Below are positions 10,996 to 20,959 of a DNA stretch of 64,000 bases, piece after piece. Origin of the DNA: Thecaphora thlaspeos (lineage: Eukaryota > Basidiomycota > Ustilaginomycetes > Urocystidales > Glomosporiaceae); the NCBI GenBank assembly GCA_900291925.1, contig UWYS01000013.1:248001-312000 (forward strand). The letters run 5' to 3'. Below the pieces are notes generated by a model that made no database searches, had not been told where the DNA came from, and saw nothing but the letters and a program-made list of their open reading frames with translations. A program made the translations under genes and the position numbers. Within the stretch, counting starts at the first letter, position 1. Each line of letters opens with the position of its first letter.

Positions 10996-12885
10996 ATGCG
11001 AAGCACCTCGCTCTTGCTGCTGCTCGTCGCCGTGAGCGAGTTCGTAGCAGGCGCGCCGGTTCCCGTCCAACGATGGGCTCCTCGAAACGTTGACGGCAAG
11101 ACCTCGCACGTCGAGCGCGACGTAGGCGTCGACAATGGCGACGCGACCGTGCATCTCGCCAGGCGTGTCCTCGAACAGACTGACGTTGTAAGTCACAGAG
11201 AGAAGAGATGAGGCAATCGAAGGGAAACGGAAAGGGCGCTGTTTAATCGTGACTTTCGTCGCTTCCTACCGTGTCGCCCGCACTGCACATCAACACTCCA
11301 GCTGCGCAAGGCCGAGCGCGTAGTCGAAGGAGTCGATGAACACGTAGGCTCAACCTCGACCGGCTCTGGCGAGCGTCGCGAATCCCTCGCTCGCGCCGCA
11401 AACCACCGACCAGCCAATCTCGACGGAGGCGGCGAGACCGCGCTTCACCTCACCTCCGCAGACGCCACACACGAGCAGCGAGACTTCAGACCATTACAGC
11501 CGACATACAAGAAATGGCGCCAAATTATTGGGGGCGGACTGTTGGGCGTAGTGTTGGGCATTCCTACTGGCGTGAGCCTGACCTTGATCCGTCTGAAAAA
11601 GCATGAGCGTCATTATCGCGGATTGCCATCCGGCCCTCATGTCCCGGTCGAGCCGCCCTTCATGCCCAAAGGTTCAGGCACCACGCCTGACAAGCCCCAG
11701 TTGCGCAAGCGTGAGCATACGGACATCGGTCTCGCCAAACGAGATTTCAAATCGGACGTTATTGGAAAGCTGGGAAATCTGAAAGATTTGTTGTCTGTCA
11801 GACGCGGAAGCTCGACCGCCACCACGACCGCCGGAACAGAGGGCAAAGTTACAACTGAGCTCGCCGAGGGTACAGGCAGAGAGGCGTCCAAGCAACCCGG
11901 CAGGGGGCGCAGGCTTGCGAAAAACGTGGTTATCGGCGCGGGTGTCGGTACGGCTACCAGTTGGGCCGCATTTGAATCGTACAATAACAAGGTGCTCAAA
12001 AACAGGCTTCAGCAGGAGCAAGAGCAGCGGAAAGGCCTGCAGGACAGGTTGAACAACGCTGGCGGATCCGGTACGGGCGTTGGCACCGGTCAGGGCTGGA
12101 CCACATTGCCCCCTAGCTCGCCCTTCACCCCGGTCAAAATGCTCCATGCCCCCGGCTATGGCTCAACCACGCTACCTGAAAGGGGACCGGGCTCGCCCAT
12201 TCTCAAACGAAGCATCTCGATCGAATCGGACGTAGGACCGGAGAAGATGCAGAAGCTCGTCAAGCGCTCCAGCAAGAACGCGACCAACAGCGACGATCAC
12301 ACAAACGGTGCTGACAGCAAGCAAGACAAGGACGGAAAGGAGCACGAGGAAAAGAAAGAGCAAGACGACGCCTTCAACCCCGGTCATAAGCCCTTGCACA
12401 TCTATGGTGGACCGAACAAGTTCCTCGACACAAACGGCAAGCGTAAGGACGCGCTGATCATAGGCCCAATCGGCTTGCCCGCTCTTAAGAACGACGGAAA
12501 GGGGAATCAGCAAGACGACGACGAAAAAAAGGAGCACGAGGAAAAGAAAGAGCAAGACGACGCCTTCAACCCCGGTCATAAGCACTTGCACATCTATGGT
12601 GGACCGAAGAAGTTCCTCGACAAAAACAGACATCTTAGGAAGGAGCTCGTAATGGACTCACCCGCCCCGCCCGCGCTCATGAAACGTTCCTCGAGCGGCT
12701 TTCCTTGGATCCTTACCGGCGCCATCGCCACGGGGACGCTACTTTATCTGAAGGACCTCCCTTGGACTATTCGCAAGTCGACTCCGAAGGTCAACGCCCC
12801 GAACACGTCGGTCGATATGACCCAGAGGCTCAAGTCGATGGGATACAAAGTCGGCGAGGATGGCAGGCTTTCAGCGATTAACTAG
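10996..12885 (+). CDS. Secreted repeat protein, candidate Kex2-processed peptide precursor
   Basis: Two exons (10996-11187, 11302-12885; intron phase 0, GTAAGT donor, CAG acceptor) encode 591 residues. The N-terminus is a clear signal peptide: a Leu-rich core ending VAGAPVP, with cleavage likely near residue 19-21. The mature chain carries several dibasic sites in the Leu-x-Lys-Arg style preferred by the Golgi protease Kex2: LAKR (about 211), ILKR (367), LVKR (386) and LMKR (526), plus RKR and RR sites. Two near-identical 31-residue blocks (about 410-440 and 474-504) share the core FNPGHKxLHIYGGPxKFLD, and the text after each block is also alignable. Three short Gly-rich hydrophobic stretches occur (about 140-158, 272-288, 531-547). 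The downstream frame lacks an ATG at its 5' end, so the intron is needed to supply start and signal peptide. I do not recognise a named family. The layout resembles fungal Kex2-processed repeat proteins such as smut repellent precursors, but that function is only inferred. Confidence 0.75.
12336..12430 (+). repeat. Internal coding repeat, copy 1 (95 bp)
   Basis: This is the first copy of a 95-bp unit inside the secreted repeat protein gene. It differs from copy 2 at only two bases and lies exactly 192 bp (64 codons) upstream of it, so the reading frame is kept. Confidence 0.9.
12528..12622 (+). repeat. Internal coding repeat, copy 2 (95 bp)
   Basis: This is the second copy of the 95-bp unit. 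The two differences from copy 1 change Pro to His (HKPLH to HKHLH) and Asn to Lys (GPNKF to GPKKF). Flanking sequence is diverged but still alignable at the protein level. Confidence 0.9.
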
Positions 12886-13334
12886 AGTCTCCCTTCCAAA
12901 GTATGGTCGCGCCAAGTGGGTTCAAGACACCGTCACACGCAATAGCTCTGTCCATACCGCAGCTCGACTTGCAGAGCACCATTCCAACTCTCCTTTACAG
13001 CTCAATCTCTCACTATTGCTAGCACCCGCGCCAACACTACTCATACCAAGTTCCCCGCCATCGTCTGGCCCATTGAGGCTCCAGACCCGCACTCTCCCTA
13101 TATATATCTCCAACTTGATACTTGTCCCTATTCCAAGATGTTCATCCGTTACTTCTCCCTTTACCGAGATTGACTCCTTCTGCTTGTTGAGACTAATGCG
13201 CGCAGTGCGCTCAGTTTTCCCAACCGACACAGTGTCTTGTAGGGGAGTGAAGAGCAAGGTGACCTTGACCAGGCAGAGCTGTGTGTGAAGAAAAGTCTAC
13301 AAGGGCCTCAGGAGAGGGAGGAAGAGCGAGCAGC
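12886..13334. other. Convergent intergenic region
   Basis: About 450 bp between the stop codons of the secreted repeat protein and uL1m, shared by both 3' ends. A TATATATA run lies near 13100. I find no gene. Confidence 0.5.
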
Positions 13335-14675
13335 TCAAGCAAGGACATCGCGCAGATCAAGCTTGTATGCCGGACCTTGTGTCGAGCTGAGGTGGATCTG
13401 CTTGATCATACCGGCAGCTGTCGACGCGGAGACGGAGGGGTGAAAGTGTTCGTGAGGAGTAGGGTTAGCAAAGTCAAGATCTAGACACCGCGGGACAAGA
13501 ACACGCCGACGAGCCTGGCACTCACCCCGCTTGAGGTCTCCAGGCGACCTGGCCGCCCTCTCGGTGTACTCCTTGGCCTGGCCTCCGGCTTGGTTCTGGC
13601 CGGCCTGGCTGCCGAGCGTCGGAACCTTTTCCACGATGGCGTCAAGGAGCGTCATGACGTTCTTCCTGACCTCGGCCTTGTCAAAGTTGAGCCTTCCGAC
13701 GGCACCGCGCACGACGCCGACCTTGTCGCTCCTCCAATCGGTTGCGCCCCGTGCCTCCTTGATGGCCTTGAGGATCTTGTCGCCGTCGTCCGAGGGTACC
13801 ACGGTGCCTCGACGCGGGTTGGGCATCAGACCCTTGGGACCGAGCGAGCGGGCCAGCGACTTGGAGACCTCGCCCAGCAGCGACTGGGTGCAGAGGACCT
13901 TTGTGAAGCCGGACACGCGGTTGTTCAGGACGGACGAGATGAGTTCCGAGCCGCCGAGGATGATCGAGGGCTCGTAGGCGCTAGCGGCTTTTGTTGTCGT
14001 CGTCGTGGCCGAATCCGAGGCCGTTGTCGAGGCCGCAGCATCGCTGCCGCTGCTGGAGCCTTGTTCCGTTGCCGTCGTCTCGTTGGCGGAAGCCACAGGA
14101 GCGGAGGCAGCCGCTTCGCCGAGACGTGCCTTTTCCTCTGCGAGGATCTTTCTTACCGACTCGTTAGCCTCTGACCCTTCCTCTGCAAAGATGAGGAGCC
14201 TTTCCTGCTTGTTCCTTGGGTCGCGCGGGAAGGAGATGCGTCCTCGCAGGGCATTGGTCTGGTGGGTGGATACGGTTGTGACGATGTGTAGTTCGAACGC
14301 ATTGAGGGGACGCTTCTTGGCGTCCTTTGCCTGGAGCTGCTCGCACGCCTGATCGAGGGAGAGGAGCGTCTCGCCCTCCTTTGGCTCGAGCGGGTTAACA
14401 GCCTTCTTGTACTTGACCGAGGCGCTGCGCGCCGATGCGGCGGCGAGGCGGGGCGAGAGAGACGCGAGCAGGGCGAGGTTGCGTGGCGACTTGCGCGTGG
14501 CTCCCCGCGCCCGGTTGGACTTCTTCGCGGCGGGCGGTGTGGTAGAGAAGGAGCGTAGCGCAGGGGCGGCGGCGGAGGTCGAGGGAGCGGAGGCGCCGAG
14601 CTGGAGGAGGCAGGCGCGTACGGATGTCGTGAGCAGGGAGGAGGAGCGGCATGCCGCCGGAAGGAAGGCCGACAT
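13335..14675 (-). CDS. MRPL1: Mitochondrial large-subunit ribosomal protein uL1m
   Basis: Two exons (14675-13526 and 13417-13335) encode 410 residues. The start is the ATG at 14675, in a good context (CACC before ATG); an in-frame TTG farther upstream is not needed. The N-terminus is Ser/Ala/Arg-rich and typical of a mitochondrial presequence. The L1 fold follows, with the family signature around LGPKGLMPNPRRGT and a late LSSTQGPAYKLD segment matching the C-terminal L1 strand. Between them is a Ser/Thr/Ala-rich insertion. The protein should form part of the mobile L1 stalk of the mitoribosome at the tRNA exit site. The intron (13418-13525, GTGAGT, phase 1) is 108 nt and contains no in-frame stop, so an unspliced message would stay open with 36 extra residues. 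I favour splicing because it joins conserved L1 sequence directly. Confidence 0.9.
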   Translation of the reverse strand: MSAFLPAACRSSSLLTTSVRACLLQLGASAPSTSAAAPALRSFSTTPPAAKKSNRARGATRKSPRNLALLASLSPRLAAASARSASVKYKKAVNPLEPKEGETLLSLDQACEQLQAKDAKKRPLNAFELHIVTTVSTHQTNALRGRISFPRDPRNKQERLLIFAEEGSEANESVRKILAEEKARLGEAAASAPVASANETTATEQGSSSGSDAAASTTASDSATTTTTKAASAYEPSIILGGSELISSVLNNRVSGFTKVLCTQSLLGEVSKSLARSLGPKGLMPNPRRGTVVPSDDGDKILKAIKEARGATDWRSDKVGVVRGAVGRLNFDKAEVRKNVMTLLDAIVEKVPTLGSQAGQNQAGGQAKEYTERAARSPGDLKRGECQARRRVLVPRCLDLDFANPTPHEHFHPSVSASTAAGMIKQIHLSSTQGPAYKLDLRDVLA

Positions 14676-14917
14676 GGTGAGCGCGCGGGTTGCCGGGGAG
14701 AGGGGAGAGAAGAGAGAGGTGATGGTGGTCAAGGTCGGATAGGTGTGAGCTTCTAGCGCGCAAAGGCCGCCGCACGAAAAAGAGGCCTGACTTCAATGCT
14801 GACATAAGCAACCGTCCACGTGATCCACAGGCGAGCAGTGGCTTCTGCATTACCCTACGCTACACTCTACTCCGTATGTACTCGCACCTGCCTCGACATG
14901 ATCACGTCGCGCCTCTT

Positions 14918-15690
14918 CTACAGCTTGGCCGTCGTCACTGGCAGCGACGGCTGACTTGAGCCGACGATCAGCCTCTCCAGCCCTCTTCTCAGCTGCGCAG
15001 GCATCTCCTTGACGGGGCGTCGCGTCGCACGGTCGACGAAGACGTGCGTCGCCTGCGTCACCACGGCCGCTCTGCCCCTTGCTGGATTCCCTCCTCCCTC
15101 CTCCTCCTCCTGCCTCTCGACTGTTAGCACAGTTGCCTCCGTCTTGTTGCTCGCCTGCAGCGTTGCTTCCGACGTCGCCACCTTTAGCGGCTGCTCGAAT
15201 ATGCCCACTTCGTACCGCACCGAGCTGCGGCCTAGATGCACCGCCCTTAGCTTGACGCGCAAGTTGGACGGGAACGACGTCGGGGCGTAGTAGTTGGCAG
15301 AGCTCGAGATCACCAGTCCGATCACGTCGCCAGATGCAACAGAGCTGGCACCGCCCGGCGAGGAGTCAGCTGCTGCCGCTGCGTCGTGTGAGCTTGCGGG
15401 ACCCGAAGGATGCTGGAACGGCTCGATGCCGCAGTGCGTGATCAGGTAGGTGTTGACAATCGAGTCGGCGACCAAGTAGTAGGAGCTGTTGTTGAGGTGA
15501 CCATACCTGTGGCAAGATCGAGGTGACAGGGGCAAGGGATGGTCAAGTCGGGCATCTGCTTGGCTCACAGTTCTGAAGCTCCTAGCAATGACACTCACTG
15601 GTCGTTGTCCAGCCATCGAGTCGGAATGTCCATCTCAAACGCCCACGGACCTGTTCGAACATCCCTCTCGCGTGCTTCTGATCCGGACAT
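14918..15690 (-). CDS. Hotdog-fold acyl-CoA thioesterase (4HBT type)
   Basis: Two exons (15690-15599 and 15506-14918; 92-nt intron with GTGAGT donor, phase 2) encode 226 residues. The splice joins RWLDNDQ to YGHLNNSSYYL, which rebuilds the hotdog thioesterase motif R-W-x-D-x-D-x-x-G-H-x-N-N, including the Asp generally used for catalysis. Such enzymes hydrolyse acyl- or aroyl-CoA. The fungal relatives are poorly characterised and the substrate is unknown. The C-terminal half has a Ser/Ala-rich insertion and a late segment HVFVDRATRRPVKEM with the usual beta-strand pattern. No clear targeting signal is visible. The gene lies 242 bp upstream of uL1m on the same strand. Confidence 0.85.
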
Positions 15691-15904
15691 GGTTGCGGTG
15701 CGGCTGTGAAGGAAGGGCAGAGCTTATGGAGTATGCTGGCAGGTCTAAGGTCCAGAGGAGGACGATTATGATGGCTAGGAGCCGGGATGACGTGGAGTCG
15801 GTCGGCAACGTCATGCGTGTCTCCCGGATATCCGGCACTGCCATGAAACACTACTCCCATTTTATAGATTATATATGTAAATATAATCGCTCTTGAAAGT
15901 TGAT

Positions 15905-16010
15905 AGCTTTGTGGTGCAGTCGGACTAGCGCGTTGGGCTCATAACACCTTTCCACTTCGAATCAGATGTGGGATACCCAAAGGTCGTCGGATCGAGACCG
16001 ACCGAAGCTA
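15905..16010 (+). tRNA. Initiator tRNA-Met (CAT) with a 31-nt intron
   Basis: The 5' strand AGCTTTG pairs with 3' CGAAGCT (one G-T pair), followed by discriminator A. The A1:T72 pair is a eukaryotic initiator hallmark. The D-stem is GTGC/GCGC. The anticodon stem TTGGG/CCCAA closes a 7-nt loop CTCATAA once the intron (15944-15974) is removed between positions 37 and 38, the canonical site. The anticodon CAT is at 15940-15942. The T arm is GTCGG/CCGAC with loop ATCGAGA; A in place of T at position 54 is the second initiator hallmark. The spliced tRNA is 75 nt. A and B boxes are intact and an oligo-T terminator follows immediately. An AT-rich TATA-like stretch (about 15858-15890) lies just upstream. 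Confidence 0.93.
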
Positions 16011-16017
16011 TTTTTTA
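16011..16017 (+). terminator. RNA polymerase III oligo-T terminator
   Basis: An uninterrupted T run directly follows the discriminator base of the initiator tRNA. This is the standard Pol III stop signal. Confidence 0.85.
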
Positions 16018-16651
16018 ATTTTCTTTTTCCCCTTACCTCCTTTTCCCTGCAGGCTTTTCGTACATTCTCTTTGCCTCGAACTGCGTCCTCGAGTCTCATC
16101 GTCTCACTTCCTCTAAGAGAGACGTTCCAAGTCACTCCGAGTCGAGAACAAAGGTAGTGTACAGAAATTGGGCTCATTTCTCTCGCGTTTTCCAGGTGGT
16201 TTTTCTCCCGACGGCCCTTACTCCTTCCTCTCGAACACACCTTCTCCCCCCTGTCTCCCGTGGCTACGACCAGAATGTATATTGCCAATCCAACGTCATG
16301 CCCTCTTGCTCGTCTTTCCGGAACGGACTTCATTCCGAAACATTATCCGTCGCAATGGATCATCATGTCAACACCTGCGTTGGTCTCGCCGTTGACTTAT
16401 CTTGGAAAATCGCGGAACATTTTCATTGACCATATGTCAGGGGTGTAACGCCTGAGGCCAACTACAGTACTTATAATGTACGTAAGACACCGGCGCTAAC
16501 GGTGTCATTCCTCCCAGACCGATTGGAGCGAGTGTACAGCAACACCCAAAGGACGGAAATAGAGGGTCGTGGCGGTGCGAGAGAAGCTTTATGTGGTCGG
16601 ACCTCCATGACCGAGTGGGGGAGGTGAGACCGTCAAATGGCACTACGAAGA

Positions 16652-16938
16652 GATGATGGCTTCATCCATCGTCGGCCCTGTTGGCGATCGGCCGCATCGG
16701 ATCTGAGCCCGATGGAATCGGACCGATCGGGCTGCGGTGAGTCGCCGACTCGCCGTCGGAGCTGCTACCGTCAGGCCTAGACCACCTGGGCCTAGGCCTT
16801 ACGGGTAGAAGCCTTCCGGGACGCCGACGGCGTCGCAAGAGCATCTGAGACCCAAGGCATGCTTGTGGGATTGCTGGGGATATTCTAATGTACAAATAGA
16901 GGCTCCTGGGCGCCATCGTCGAGCTGGAAGCCATCATC
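16652..16938. repeat. Candidate MITE-like element bounded by 12-bp inverted repeats
   Basis: GATGATGGCTTC at 16652-16663 is matched exactly by its reverse complement at 16927-16938. The 287-bp interval is rich in internal palindromes around GATCGG and GGCCTAGG. No target-site duplication is evident, so this could be a chance pair. Confidence 0.3.
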
Positions 16939-19869
16939 CTTGACATCTATCTTCTACAGGCCCGACCATCACTGCCGTGGTCGCAGGGAGGGTCCTGTCA
17001 AAACCAATTCGATCCCACCATGCGATGCCTTTCGCTATTCTGTAACTACAGTATCATAATGACCAGTTTTACGTAAGTACGAAACTCGCAAGTCAGGTTG
17101 ATCGGGTGTGGGGCACTGCCACGCCACCGGCCTCCTAACTTATCCTTAACTAATCAAGCTTCATAGGGTGCGTGATTGTCCCCTCGGGCCCTCGGGTTAC
17201 AAGAAGATCAAGGTCAGACGTCCCCGATCGTGCAGGATGGGGCCGGAACGAGCCGTCGTCACTGCATCAAAAAGGAGAGTTGCCATGGGTACAGAGCAAC
17301 AGCTCGTCAAACTCACGACGGCCGCTTGTACGGGCGTAGGGCTGAGTCGCTTGGCTGACGCGGTCTTGGGCGAGGCCAGCCATTTCAGCTTTTCTTTGTC
17401 GCCGTCGAAAGTTCATCAGCTTGAAGAGGCGGTGTAAAACCATGAACCAGCCCTCTGGACCACCGCCGACGCAGATATCATCTCAAGCCAGGTTGCCGCT
17501 GCGCTTGTGTGTCTCATGGAGTCTGAAGTGTCTCGTGGAGTTTATGCTGGCAACCTCTCCCCTTGCCTCAACTCTGGCCGTATCGCCGACGACTTCGGCC
17601 ATAGAGTAATAATACACTACTGTAACTATGGCGAGAAGGTTTTCGGTGTGTCTCTCATGCCGCAGTGTCAGGACCCACCCTACGCCTAGAGGAAGAGAGG
17701 CTCGGGCGAGAAGGTTTAGTTTGGTTGGGTGACATTGCTCCCTGTCGACACATGCTCTGCGACCTGCAAGCTCTTGCTGCCGAGTCGAGCCAAAAAAGGA
17801 ACGAGGCCAAGGTCCCCGCTCTGCCCTCTCCTCCTTCACCCTCTTGAGCGAGACGGGCAGATGGAGACCCCTTGTCGACGCTGCAGATCGGGGTTGGGCG
17901 GGCGGAATGCGAAACGTTCCGGCACCTCGCTACGTAGCTGCGTGGTGTGAGAGGCTAGGGCAGGGAGTGGCAGGGTCCGATCGATGCCGTCGGCACTGAA
18001 ACACCAGGAGGGCGATCAACGACGCAACAAAGCGCAGCGCAAAGCAACGCAACGCACGAGGCATGGCGCCCTCCAGCAATGCCGTCTGTGTCACCTCGTC
18101 GTGACGCTCGACGGGCTGACGTTAGCCAAAGGCTACATACGTCAAGGGGTTGAGAGGGACGCAACAAAAGGCCTAGCAGCAGTCGGCCCATGTGCTGCTG
18201 AGTCCAACTGTCCCGACATCCTCGCGAGGTCGAGTCGGCAAGCCACTTCGGCCTCAGAGCAGGGACCGCCGAATGAGCCAGGGCCGAAGACAGCGGAAAC
18301 AGGGGTGGGCGCCGGATGAACCCACCGCTTGCCACCTTTCCTGTCGGTCTGTCCGAGGAGGCGTGCGTGTGGCTCTGATGTGGCCACCTCGAAGCTGCCG
18401 TGAGGAACCTTTGAAGCGCCAAGAGCTGCCCACCGATGTCGAGCTTCTCGGTCCATACGTGACTGTAAGTGGACCAAGGCTTATCTGTCGTGAGTAGACT
18501 AGGGGGAGTCCTGGACGGTGACGCGATGATGGCTCAGCCTGTCCTCACCTATGTCTGTAGCAGCCCGGTGCTCGACATCGGAGGTCAGGAGGAGGCACGG
18601 CGAAGCTCCGCCCGGCCATCCCTGTTCGCGGCGGGCGGCTAGCCGGCACTTCGCCGTGTCGAATGGGCGTTCCGGAACGTGCTTCTGTCGCGGGGTGTCG
18701 ACGACGACGAGGCATCGTCCAGCTTGCTCGGAATCTGTGCCTACGCTCGCTAAAGTCTCCCGCTCGATCGAACGTCGCACTTGGCGGTGATGGTGATGGG
18801 TCATACAGGCTGGAAGCTCAGATGGACGCGTCCATTCCGTCTCCTTTTGCTGATCTTTGCGCCCGCTCTCCGGTCGATGGCAAGAAGTCTGTGTTTGAGG
18901 CTACATTCATACAGAGTAGAGTATGCACCTTGCTCGGAAGTAACAAGAAAGCGAGAGGCAGGCAGGCAGGCGTTGTCAGGCGTATGTATGTACGTTGCCG
19001 CCGAACGGTGCTCGGCATTGACGAGGCGAGGGAGCGAGCCAGGGTGGGTGGAAGGCAAGAAGGACAGCAAAGCGGGCAGAGAAAGACGAAGAGGAAGCTC
19101 GGGAGACCGCTGCCCAAGGCGCTCTCTCTGCCGCTCGGGGCGAATCCTCAGATCCATCGCACCCCGCCTCGCTCCCCGTATGTAAAAGGCACCTACACTT
19201 GATCTCTCTCTGGCGGCAGCGAGCGAGCGTGCGATAAGCTCGCCGCCGCCCAGCTCAAAACCTGTCACCAGGCCGCTTAGCCTGCCTGCTGGTAGCGTGC
19301 ACCTCTGTGCAGCACAGTAACTTGGCATCGTCGCTGAACCGCATGCCAGAGTCACAGAGAGTATGGTACGTGTACACAAGTTGGAGGGAGCGTAAGCTCG
19401 AACGCAATCCAAGCCGACAAGCATGGTGCGAGAAGCGTATGGAGACAGATGGCGCTAGAGGCTGGTTCGCGTGCTTGCCACCGGCCTCTTAACTACATAT
19501 GGGGACGACGGCAGCGGCAGGCCTGGAAAAAGCTTTTCGGAGTACGAAGGAAGTTCGGGATCGGATGGATTGCAGGAAATAGGGCTTGGACTTTCGATCT
19601 GGCTGTAGCATGTCTCTTGACTCGCTCCTCTCGTCAGCCTCTCAGCGTAGTCGAGCAACCAGCAAGCAGCGGCAGCTGCCGGTATGACCGGCGACGACGA
19701 CGGCGACGAAGGGAGGGCGGGAGTGCCTACAGTAGACGACGATCAAGACGTTGATGTGCGACAAGGAAAGCCATACGCCGAAGTCAAAACAAGGGTGACG
19801 CTAAATTTCACCCATGCCAGGCTGTGAGGCTGACGCAGCAGCTGTCGTGCAGCAAGTTTTGCGACCGAA

Positions 19870-19970
19870 GGGGGGGGGGGGGGGCAGAGCAGCCAAGCAG
19901 GTTGGAGAGAAGAGACTCCTGCGCCTCATCGATCCGCCCCGCCGCCCCGCCGCCCCGCCGCCCCGCCCCA
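19870..19970. repeat. G15 homopolymer and CCGCCCCG tandem repeat
   Basis: A run of 15 G (19870-19884) is followed 50 bp later by about four copies of CCGCCCCG (19934-19970). The first could form a G-quadruplex on the plus strand and the second on the minus strand. The tract lies about 1 kb upstream of the Pls-like gene start. Confidence 0.8.
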
Positions 19971-20959
19971 GGCCCCAGCTCCCTAACCCGTGGACTAAGT
20001 AGGAGGCGCCAGGCAAGGCAAGCAGTCCAGCAAACGACGCTTACGCCCGCGCATACGCACGCACAACACGAACAGCGAGCCAGCCAGGCCGAACGCAGCT
20101 ACTGTAACAGCGAGCGCGCGCTAGCCCCTCTCATCTCACCCACACTCGCTCGCTCGCCTTTGCTCTGGCACTCTGTCACCCTCGCCCTCCATCGCCGCTG
20201 CTGCCGCCGCCGCCTCCGCCTTTGCCCCTTCGTCCCTCCCTTCCCATCCCTACCCTTCGCACCATCCCAAGCCTACGCTGCCGCCTGCCTCCCCTCCCCT
20301 CCCTACCCCCACCATCCTTCAATCCCACCGCCACTCACTTGACCATCCTCCCTGAAGGCGTGTCGAAGGTATTCAGCTCGCCCGCCAGCCAGCCACCCTG
20401 CCAGCAAGCACTCCTCGCACCACCGCTGCGCCACTCGCTGCTTTGCCCTTCAATCCACCACGCCGTCTGTCCTATCCTTCCGATCGAGTCGACTCGCTAC
20501 GCCAACGACTTCATCGGTCGCACGTCCTTGTTCGCCACCACTCTTCGTCGCCAGCCGACGTCGCTCCGCCTATTCGCTTAGCATCGTGCCGCCACCGTCT
20601 GTCCATATCCGACAGACCGATCCTACAGTTCGAGTTATCCCGTCGCTGGGATCAGCCCCACATCGCTCGCTCGATTGACACGGCAGTTGCTCTGGAGCGC
20701 CGCTTGTAGTGAGCACCGACTGCCCCATCCCGCGTCCACGCGTCCGGATCGACCGTAGAAGAGGCATCCCCCGTCGCATCGAGGTCCTTGCTGCGCTAGA
20801 CTCACAGAACGACCAGCATCCTTCTTGCTTCCGCGTCAGATCGACGCGACCTCGGAGAGAACGTCTGCACCCGCTCCGGTCTCCCCTCTGTTCATTCTCG
20901 CTGCCACCACCCTCACAACAAGGCATCATATCGCCACGACCCGATTCTCGTCGCCCAGC

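Larger units (their letters stand above)
16018..20959. other. Gene-poor region between the initiator tRNA and the Pls-like synthetase
   Basis: About 4.9 kb without a protein gene I can support. It holds two TACAGTA/TACGTAAG motif pairs (16463-16486 and 17047-17077), a 7-bp-stem hairpin at 16486-16506, a 287-bp stretch bounded by 12-bp inverted repeats (16652-16938), a 15-G run (19870-19884) and CCGCCCCG tandem copies (19934-19970). The final 850 bp (about 20100-20959) are very C/T-rich and look like the promoter and leader of the downstream synthetase. Short open frames throughout lack any family signature. No transposase or reverse-transcriptase motif is visible. Confidence 0.55.

Noticed and set aside
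16486..16506. Perfect 7-bp-stem, 7-nt-loop hairpin as an RNA gene or terminator
   Set aside because: It is isolated, with no T run, tRNA boxes or neighbouring transcript end. A hairpin this size is expected by chance in GC-rich DNA.
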